Source of the DNA: JBDHRG01 sp039807445
GTDB taxonomy: Bacteria > Pseudomonadota > Gammaproteobacteria > Competibacterales > Competibacteraceae
NCBI GenBank assembly: GCA_039807445.1
Contig: JBDHRG010000101.1
Span: forward strand, 1 to 14,878
Direction: 5' to 3'
DNA length: 14,878 bases
The first letter of the stretch is position 1. The number at the start of each line of letters is the position of its first letter. The notes under the pieces were generated by a model. That model did no database searches. It was not told the DNA's origin and saw nothing but the letters and a program-made list of their open reading frames with translations. A program made the position numbers and the translations under genes. Positions 1 to 9,304 of this stretch are shown piece by piece.

Positions 1-754
1 CGTGCGCGCGCGCCGCGCGCAGCATCGTCAGGTCGGCGCGCACGCCCTCGACCCCGGCGGCATGACAGCGCTCGGCGACCTCGCGCTGCGCGGGCGCCTC
101 GATCGGGATCGACGCCAGCGCGGCGCGCGCCGCGACGATGCGCTCGGCCAGCAGCGTCTGCGCGCCGCGCCACACGGCGCGAAACGCCTCGGGGTCGGCG
201 TCGAAGGCCAGCCGGCGGCGCACGATCTCGATCCTCGCCGCCGGGTCGGGGGCGCCTTCGAGCGCGACCGCCAGCCCGAAGCGGTCGAGTAGCTGCGGGC
301 GCAGCTCGCCTTCGTCGGGGTTCATCGTACCGACCAGCACGAAGCGCGCCGCGTGGCGGTGCGACACGCCATCGCGCTCGACCACGTTGACGCCCGAGGC
401 GGCGGCGTCGAGCAGCAGGTCGACCAGGTGGTCGGGCAGCAGGTTGACTTCGTCGACGTACAGCACGCCGTTGTCGGCATCGCTCAACAGCCCGGGACGG
501 AAAGCGACGCGGCCCTCGCCGAGGGCGCGCTCGAGGTCGAGCGAACCGGTCACGCGCTCTTCGCTCGCCCCCAGCGGCAGCGTCACGAAGCGCGCCTCGG
601 GCAGCAGCTCGGCCAGGCCGCGGGCGAGCGTGGTCTTGGCCATGCCGCGCGGCCCCTCGATCAAGACGCCACCGAGCTTCGGATCGACCGCCGCCAGGTA
701 CAGCGCCAGCTTGAGCTCGTCGTGGCCGACGATCGCGGCCAGGGGAAAATGCAT
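1..754 (-). CDS. ChlI/BchI-like AAA+ ATPase of the cobaltochelatase (3' end outside window)
   Basis: This is a magnesium-chelatase-type AAA+ ATPase, the motor partner of CobN. In ChlID/CobN systems it hydrolyses ATP to drive Co2+ insertion into hydrogenobyrinic acid a,c-diamide in the cytoplasm. The start is ATG at 754, preceded by GGAGGG (761-766 region on the complement). Visible in the 251 residues present are Walker A GPRGMAKT (residues 34-41), Walker B VLYVDEVNLL (about 98-107), the sensor-like GTMNP (142-146) and the arginine-finger segment LLDRFG (155-160). The reading frame is still open at the window edge, so the C-terminus is missing. It follows the cobN stop by 34 bp and is probably the last visible gene of the cobW-cobN operon. 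The family name is secure. Whether it is called ChlI, BchI or CobS-like is convention; the close resemblance is to ChlI, and a ChlD partner may lie just outside. Confidence 0.9.
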   Translation of the reverse strand, partial: MHFPLAAIVGHDELKLALYLAAVDPKLGGVLIEGPRGMAKTTLARGLAELLPEARFVTLPLGASEERVTGSLDLERALGEGRVAFRPGLLSDADNGVLYVDEVNLLPDHLVDLLLDAAASGVNVVERDGVSHRHAARFVLVGTMNPDEGELRPQLLDRFGLAVALEGAPDPAARIEIVRRRLAFDADPEAFRAVWRGAQTLLAERIVAARAALASIPIEAPAQREVAERCHAAGVEGVRADLTMLRAARAH

Positions 755-788
755 CAGCGTCCCTCCAGCACAGATCCGGTGGAGCGGT

Positions 789-4579
<3,791 letters not shown>

Positions 4580-4580
<1 letters not shown>

Positions 4581-5200
4581 CAGTCACTCCGGCCGGGTTT
4601 GCCCGGCATCGGTACGGCATCCGGCCCGCCGAAGCCGCGGGTCTCGCCCCAGTCGAGCCTGACCGACACCGGCTTGCGCAGCGCCGCGTCGAGCCGGCAC
4701 TCGAGCCTGAACGCGGTCCAGCCACCCTGGCTGCGCACCGAGCCGGTGGCGACGAGCTGCGGCTTGCGGAACAGCGGCGTCGAATCGAACAGCACCTTGT
4801 CGGCGCCGGCGTACTTGCCGCGCGCCTGCCCGAGCACCGCCTGGCCGCACAGGACTTCGGCGCGCTCGTGCGCCAGCATGCGCTTCAGCCAGGCCGGCTC
4901 GTCGGTGCCCGCCTCGGGGGGGCTGGCCGGGGGGTAGGGCTGCACCGGGAAGCCGCGCGCCGGCGCGCACTCGGCGTCGGGGCAGCGGTGGCCCTGTGCG
5001 TCGCGCCAGGCGCGGTGCACCGGGTCGTAGTACCAGCCATCCCTGATCGCCGGCGGGTTCGGGAAGCCCGCGGCCGGCGTGCACGTGCTGCACACGCCGT
5101 GCGCGTCGACCCAGGCTTTCAGCCGGGCATCGTAGACGATGTCGGCGCGCGCGACGGCGCACGCGAGCAGCGCGGCAAGACAGCAGGCGGCTTGACGCAT
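4580..5200 (-). CDS. Secreted protein with two Cys-pair repeats, coupled to cobN; function unknown
   Basis: I do not recognise a named family. The 206-aa product starts at ATG 5200, with GAGGA just upstream; a longer in-frame start near 5317 would only add a basic, low-complexity leader overlapping the end of cobW. Residues 1-19 (MRQAACCLAALLACAVARA) look like a Sec signal peptide, so the mature protein should be periplasmic. Two similar units follow: residues 22-47 (YDxxLKAWVDAxG..CSTC.PAAGFP) and 57-85 (YDPVHRAWRDAQG..CPDAEC.PARGFP), each carrying a cysteine pair (C37/C40 and C73/C78). A Pro-rich linker (about 86-103) leads to a C-terminal domain with two more Cys (C118, C168). Even cysteine content allows disulfides or metal binding. 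It sits between cobW and cobN, and its TGA overlaps the cobN ATG, so a role in cobalt handling or cobalamin synthesis is inferred from position only. Confidence 0.85.
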
Positions 5201-5279
5201 GGTCCTCGTCCGGCAGTTCGGGCGAGCGAAGCGTAACCCGGAAACGCGCATCTGGCCCCCGATTTCGCCTTCGGTCCGG

Positions 5280-6335
<1,056 letters not shown>

Positions 6336-6343
6336 CGATGCGC

Positions 6344-6364
6344 CCTCCGCGCCGGGGGCGGAGG
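6344..6364 (-). promoter_or_regulatory. Hairpin that can mask the cobW ribosome binding site
   Basis: On the minus strand CCTCCGC (6364-6358) and GCGGAGG (6350-6344) are perfect 7-bp complements separated by 7 nt. The second arm contains the GGAGG Shine-Dalgarno of cobW. The stem would hide the ribosome binding site and is a natural off-state for the upstream cobalamin riboswitch. The pairing is seen; the regulatory role is inferred. Confidence 0.6.
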
Positions 6365-6385
6365 ACTCGGGCGGTGGAGCGGGCG

Positions 6386-6427
6386 CCGGGCGGGGCGCGG
6401 CTCCGTCCGCCGGGGCGCCCCGCCCGG
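6386..6427 (-). promoter_or_regulatory. Very stable 13-bp stem-loop between the riboswitch and cobW
   Basis: CCGGGCGGGGCGC (6386-6398) and GCGCCCCGCCCGG (6415-6427) form a perfect 13-bp inverted repeat with a 16-nt loop, beginning about 14 nt after the 3' end of the aptamer. No U-tract follows on the minus strand, so a classical intrinsic terminator is doubtful. It may be part of the expression platform, a pause site or an mRNA-stabilising stem. Confidence 0.6.
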
Positions 6428-6440
6428 TGTCTGGATCGTG

Positions 6441-6610
6441 CGCCGCAGGCAGGTTTCCTGGCTCGCGGCTCGGGCGTCCGCCACCGCCTTCCCGGCGCGC
6501 TGCGCCAGTGGCGTGATCGGTGACGGGCTCGCCGCTCACAGTTGCGGGGGCAGCCGCGGATTCGCACCGCGTTCCCTCTGGGCCCCACGCTTTCGGGGGA
6601 CCTCCGGCGT
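6441..6610 (-). ncRNA. Cobalamin riboswitch upstream of cobW
   Basis: Read on the minus strand, the segment contains the hallmark cobalamin-aptamer core: GCGGTGCGAATCCGC, then GCTGCCCCCGCAACTGTGAG, a GCCACTGG element, GGGAAGGCGG, and the closing B12-box-like AGCCAGGAAACCTGCCTGCGG. These appear in the order and spacing of the Cobalamin family. It lies 105 nt before the cobW start and should repress the cobW-cobN operon when adenosylcobalamin is abundant. Ends are approximate. Confidence 0.93.
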
Positions 6611-6615
6611 CGCGG

Positions 6616-6645
6616 ATGCTAGCGGCAGCGTGCGAGTTCGGTCAA
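6616..6645 (-). promoter_or_regulatory. Candidate sigma-70 promoter for the cobW operon
   Basis: On the minus strand a -35-like TTGACC (6645-6640) is followed after 18 bp by a -10-like TAGCAT (6621-6616). Transcription would start near 6609, right at the 5' edge of the aptamer. The fit is moderate and is supported mainly by position. Confidence 0.5.
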
Positions 6646-6655
6646 CGCGGTTGAC
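6641..6655. promoter_or_regulatory. Perfect palindrome GTCAAC-GCG-GTTGAC in the divergent control region
   Basis: Six-base arms GTCAAC (6641-6646) and GTTGAC (6650-6655) flank a 3-bp centre. Each arm supplies the core of a TTGAC-type -35 element, one pointing left to cobW and one (TTGACA, 6651-6656) pointing right to cbtB. The rightward -10 (about 6674-6679, CACCGT) is poor. The palindrome may be back-to-back -35 boxes, an operator for a dimeric regulator, or both. Confidence 0.5.
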
Positions 6656-6687
6656 AAGGTGCATCGGCTCGGCCACCGTGAAAAGCG

Positions 6688-6865
6688 CTCAGGTGCCCGC
6701 GCCCAGCCGCGGGTTCAACGGGAAGTCGGTGCGAATCCGACGCTGCCCCCGCAACGGTAAGCGAGCAAGGGATCACTCCAGCCACCGCCGTCTCCAGCGA
6801 CGCGGGAAGGCGATCCGCCGCAGGACACCCCTGCGGTTCGCGAGCCCGGAGACCGGCCGGAGCGA
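6688..6865 (+). ncRNA. Cobalamin riboswitch upstream of cbtB
   Basis: The plus strand carries a second cobalamin aptamer: GGTGCCCGCG near the 5' end, GGGAAGTCGGTGCGAATCCG, CGCTGCCCCCGCAACGGTAA, GCGGGAAGGCG, and the closing GAGCCCGGAGACCGGCC. The core order matches the family. The B12-box part (AGCCCGGAGACCGGCC) is a GC-richer variant of the usual CAGGAGACCTG. It lies about 110 nt before cbtB and should shut down cobalt import and cobE when B12 is plentiful. It is a mirror partner of the minus-strand riboswitch. Confidence 0.93.
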
Positions 6866-6938
6866 TGCTGTGCCAACCTGCGGTGGGCGGGGAAGGCCGG
6901 TCGCGCGGCGGGGCCTTGTCCGCCGTGCCCCCGGTCCC

Positions 6939-6966
6939 CCTCCTCCCCCGCGCTGACCCGAGGAGG
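6939..6966 (+). promoter_or_regulatory. Anti-Shine-Dalgarno/Shine-Dalgarno pair before cbtB
   Basis: CCTCCT (6939-6944) is the exact complement of the cbtB Shine-Dalgarno AGGAGG (6961-6966), with a 16-nt gap, so a sequestering hairpin can form. Just upstream, CGGCGG (6906-6911) and CCGCCG (6920-6925) form another stem, and a G-rich tract near 6885-6896 could compete for the C-rich anti-SD. This is the layout of a translational riboswitch platform. Function is inferred. Confidence 0.55.
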
Positions 6967-6975
6967 CCCGAAACC

Positions 6976-7146
6976 ATGCTCCATGCCCTGACGCTGTCGC
7001 GCGCTGCCACTGCGCGCCTGTTGCCCGCGGTCGCCGCCGCCGTGCTCGGCGGTGCACTGCTGTATTTCGCGGGTTTCGCGCCGCAGGCCGCGCTGCACAA
7101 CGCCGCGCACGACACCCGCCATTCGGCGGCCTTCCCGTGCCACTGA
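6976..7146 (+). CDS. cbtB: CbtB, small cobalt transporter subunit
   Basis: The 56-aa product matches CbtB in size and layout: one membrane helix (about residues 13-34) followed by a short His-rich tail HNAAHDTRHSAAFPCH that probably binds cobalt. CbtB works with CbtA as a predicted B12-regulated cobalt uptake system in the inner membrane. The start ATG at 6976 follows a full AGGAGG at 6961-6966 with 9-bp spacing. It is the first gene after the plus-strand cobalamin riboswitch, and cbtA begins 11 bp after its stop. Confidence 0.93.
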   Translation: MLHALTLSRAATARLLPAVAAAVLGGALLYFAGFAPQAALHNAAHDTRHSAAFPCH

Positions 7147-7157
7147 GGCCCTCGTCG

Positions 7158-7853
7158 ATGTTGCGCCGCATCCTGCTCGCTGCCGGGCTCGCCGGCGTGC
7201 TGGTCGGCCTGGTGCTGACCGGGCTGCAGGCCCTGCGCGTCGTGCCGCTGATCCTCGAGGCGGAGACCTACGAGACCGGGCTGACACCGACGACCGGACA
7301 GCCGCAAGCGCCGGTCGCGCACGCGGTCGAGCATCAGCACGAAGACGATCAGGGCTGGGCGCCGGGCGACGGCTGGCCGCGGCTGGTCTCGACGCTGGCA
7401 GCGAACGTCGTCACCGCGGTCGGCTTCGCGCTGCTGCTCGCCGGCGCGTATTCGCTGCTCGGCGATACGGTCGACTGGCGGCGCGGCTTGCGCTGGGGGG
7501 CGGCCGGCTACGCGGTGTTCTTCGTCGCGCCGAGCCTCGGCTTGCCGCCCGAGTTACCCGGCACGCTGGCGGCGAATCTGTTCGACCGTCAGGGCTGGTG
7601 GCTGTTGACGGTGGCGTGCTCGGCACCGGGGCTGTGGCTGCTGGTCAAGGGCGGCTGGTCGCTGAAGCTCGCCGGACTGGCACTGCTCGCCGCACCGCAT
7701 CTGCTCGGCGCCCCCGAGCCGGCCTACCACTCCAGCCTCGCTCCCGAGGCGCTGCAGCGGCAGTTCGTGCTTGCGACCGCGCTGACCAACGCCGCGTTCT
7801 GGCTGCTGCTCGGCATCGCCAGTGCCTGGGCCTGGACCCGCCTGCGCGCCTGA
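7158..7853 (+). CDS. cbtA: CbtA, cobalt transporter membrane subunit
   Basis: The 231-aa product is a polytopic membrane protein of the CbtA family, with hydrophobic segments around residues 3-24, 75-95, 105-125, 145-160, 165-180 and 205-225. After the first helix comes an acidic/His loop with HAVEHQHEDDQGW, a plausible cobalt-collecting site. I chose ATG 7158, nine bases after GAGG, over the in-frame GTG at 7137, which overlaps the end of cbtB. The cbtB-cbtA pair lies under the plus-strand riboswitch and next to the cobaltochelatase operon, so it should supply Co2+ for corrin metallation. The exact transport mechanism of this family is not established. Confidence 0.93.
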   Translation: MLRRILLAAGLAGVLVGLVLTGLQALRVVPLILEAETYETGLTPTTGQPQAPVAHAVEHQHEDDQGWAPGDGWPRLVSTLAANVVTAVGFALLLAGAYSLLGDTVDWRRGLRWGAAGYAVFFVAPSLGLPPELPGTLAANLFDRQGWWLLTVACSAPGLWLLVKGGWSLKLAGLALLAAPHLLGAPEPAYHSSLAPEALQRQFVLATALTNAAFWLLLGIASAWAWTRLRA

Positions 7854-7864
7854 AGCCTGCCCGC

Positions 7865-8281
7865 ATGCGAACCCGCGCGCAGCCGGTCTACGTCGCCGGT
7901 ATCGGCTGCGCGCGCGGTTGCCCGGCCGAAGCCATCGCCGAACTGGCTGCCGCAGCGCTCGCCAGCCGTGCTCTCCGCCCTGCTTGCCTTACCGCGCTCG
8001 CTAGTCTCGCGCTGAAGGCCGACGAGGCGGGTCTGCTCGTGTACGCCGAAACGCTCGGCGTCCCTGTGGCCTTTTATCCGGCGGTGACGCTGAATGCGTA
8101 TGTCGAGCGGCTGAGCGTCCGCTCGGCACGGGTTTATGCCGTGAGTGGTTGCTGGGGGGTGGCCGAAGCCGCTGCGCTCGCGCATGCCGAGGTGCTTGCG
8201 GGTTGTCGGGCTGAGTTGCTGGTTTCTCGGTGGACTGGTGTGGGTGTGAGCTTTGCGCTTGCGGGTTTTGGTTGTTCTTGA
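7865..8281 (+). CDS. cobE: CobE/CbiG C-terminal-domain protein of cobalamin synthesis
   Basis: The 138-aa protein matches the CobE/CbiG-C family: an N-terminal GIGCARGCPAEAI (about residues 12-24), LASLALKADEAGLL in the middle, FYPAVTLNAYVE, and a conserved GCWGVAEAAAL (about 95-105). The family is needed in corrin-ring synthesis; in CbiG the fused partner opens the delta-lactone, while the role of stand-alone CobE is less clear. ATG 7865 lies 11 bp after the cbtA stop, so it is the third gene of the riboswitch-controlled unit. Odd feature: the last 45 or so codons (from about 8135) are rich in T-ending codons (GGT, GCT, CTT, TGT, TCT), unlike the C/G-ending codons before them. Confidence 0.85.
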   Translation: MRTRAQPVYVAGIGCARGCPAEAIAELAAAALASRALRPACLTALASLALKADEAGLLVYAETLGVPVAFYPAVTLNAYVERLSVRSARVYAVSGCWGVAEAAALAHAEVLAGCRAELLVSRWTGVGVSFALAGFGCS

Positions 8282-8283
8282 AA

Positions 8284-8296
8284 ATATGATGCTATA
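8284..8296 (+). promoter_or_regulatory. Ter-like site 1 overlapping the start region of the Tus-like gene
   Basis: ATATGATGCTATA lies 3 bp before the ATG of the Tus-like gene, in an otherwise unusual AT-rich patch. The identical 13-mer recurs at 9221-9233 in the same orientation. Aligned to E. coli TerB as remembered, it shares TATG, the following TG and an A in the core. It also contains a good -10-like TATGAT (8285-8290), so it could double as promoter and autorepressor operator, as TerB does for E. coli tus. If TATGAT is the -10, the mRNA would be almost leaderless. Confidence 0.5.
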
Positions 8297-8299
8297 TCA

Positions 8300-9199
8300 A
8301 TGACAGTTAAAAAGTCAGAAACCCGCGTGAGCGACGATCGCCTGCTGCGCCTCGAACTGCTCGAAGCCTTCCATGCGCTGGCTGCGGCGCTCGCCGCGGT
8401 CAGCGCGGCAGTGCGTGACGATGCGCCGCGCGGCTGCTGGCTCGCCGGCGCCGGCGAGGCACCACGGGCGCAAGCCGCCGAGGCGCTGGCCGACATCTGG
8501 TACCGGCACGAAGGCGACGGCCGTGTGACGACCAGTTGCCTGGGCCTGCTCGGCTGCTCGACGGAAACGCTCGCGCTCGCCGTGCAAGCCAACGCTGCCA
8601 AGGATGGCTTCAAAGCCGCGGCACTGAAGCTGCGCGGCCGTCCGAGTACGCGCCGCGAGCGACTGCTCGCCGAAGTGCTCGAGACCTGGCATGCGCGCGA
8701 GCCGGGGCTGGCGCGGGCGATGTCCGCCGGCGGCTTCGGCCGTGTGCACCTGACGCAAGCCTACCGTCACCTGCCGGTGCTCGAATCGGCGCCTGCGCGC
8801 GTCGGCTTCAGCTGGACCAGCCGCGCGCGCGCGATCGTTCGCCTGTCGGTCGCCGATGCGCAGCGCCTGGTCGAGGCGCTGCCCGATCACCACACCGCCA
8901 AGGCGGTCTACCATGCCAGGCTCGCCGCACTGCCCGCCGACGAGATGCTCGCGCGCGTGCGTTACCTGACGCCGAACGTGGTTGCCAATCTGGTGTTCCC
9001 CTCCCCCGACGGCGAGATGCGCAAGGCGATGCGCGTGCATCTGCCGCTGCTGTTTCCGCTCGAGTCCGGCGCGGCACTGCCCGAGCACGGCGAGCCAGCC
9101 GACGCTCCGCATCCACGCGGTCGGCGCTTGCTGCGTGCCGACCGCCGCATCGAAACCGAGGCGTATCTGCCGGGGCTGCAGGTTTACCGTTACCGTTGA
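8300..9199 (+). CDS. Tus-like replication terminus site-binding protein
   Basis: The 299-aa product resembles Tus, the monomeric DNA-binding protein that halts replication forks at Ter sites. By eye, HLTQAYRHLPVLESAP with ARVGFSW aligns with LITLNAYRTLTVLHDP and ATLRFGW of E. coli Tus; NVVANLVFPSPDGEMRKA with VKVQPIARVWYKGDQKQV; and the C-terminal AYLPGLQVYRY with LIIPRLHLYV. Length is close to E. coli Tus (309 aa). The F140/H144 cytosine-pocket residues of E. coli Tus do not appear conserved in this alignment. The start is ATG 8300; there is no clear Shine-Dalgarno, and GTG 8327 is an alternative. It is 18 bp after cobE on the same strand, converges with the c-di-GMP enzyme gene, and is bracketed by two identical 13-bp Ter-like sites. 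It could instead be a plasmid- or ICE-derived Tus relative. Confidence 0.8.
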   Translation: MTVKKSETRVSDDRLLRLELLEAFHALAAALAAVSAAVRDDAPRGCWLAGAGEAPRAQAAEALADIWYRHEGDGRVTTSCLGLLGCSTETLALAVQANAAKDGFKAAALKLRGRPSTRRERLLAEVLETWHAREPGLARAMSAGGFGRVHLTQAYRHLPVLESAPARVGFSWTSRARAIVRLSVADAQRLVEALPDHHTAKAVYHARLAALPADEMLARVRYLTPNVVANLVFPSPDGEMRKAMRVHLPLLFPLESGAALPEHGEPADAPHPRGRRLLRADRRIETEAYLPGLQVYRYR

Positions 9200-9215
9200 G
9201 TGGGGGGTGTTTGAC

Positions 9216-9238
9216 AATAAATATGATGCTATAAAAAG
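9216..9238 (+). other. Ter-like site 2 downstream of the Tus-like gene
   Basis: The segment AATAA + ATATGATGCTATA + AAAAG matches E. coli TerB (as remembered) at about 15 of 23 positions, including the first five bases, TATG, TG and the AAA near the right end. The 13-bp core (9221-9233) is identical to the copy before the gene. It sits 16 bp after the stop codon between convergent genes, so it is unlikely to be a promoter. A TTGACA precedes it (9211-9216), but no -10 lies at proper spacing. Confidence 0.5.
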
Positions 9239-9245
9239 GCGTCTA

Positions 9246-9294
9246 CATTATTCCGGCCCCGAATCGGGGTCCGGGGTGAGTCGCCGGAATGATG
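9246..9294. terminator. REP-like compound palindrome between convergent genes
   Basis: Outer arms CATTATTCCGGC (9246-9257) and GCCGGAATGATG (9283-9294) pair at 11 of 12 positions. Inside, CCCCG-AAT-CGGGG (9257-9269) forms a second, compact hairpin. The site separates the ends of the Tus-like gene and the c-di-GMP enzyme gene, where a bidirectional terminator is expected. No U-tract is present. Its ATTCCGG...CCGGAAT form resembles repeated extragenic palindromes, so other copies probably exist in the genome. Confidence 0.55.
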
Positions 9295-9304
9295 TTGGAA
9301 ATCT

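Noticed and set aside
6336..6539. N-terminal extension of CobW to an upstream ATG at 6539
   Set aside because: It would translate through the cobalamin riboswitch and add non-conserved sequence; the ATG at 6335 has a good ribosome binding site right before the Walker A region.
8284..9233. The flanking 13-bp direct repeats read as the ends or target duplications of a mobile element
   Set aside because: No transposase, integrase or terminal inverted repeats are present, and the repeat resembles TerB and flanks a Tus-like gene. The idea is kept only as an alternative.
9211..9240. TTGACA plus TATAAA downstream of the Tus-like gene as a promoter
   Set aside because: The spacing between the hexamers is about 13 bp, too short for sigma-70, and the only gene downstream is on the opposite strand.
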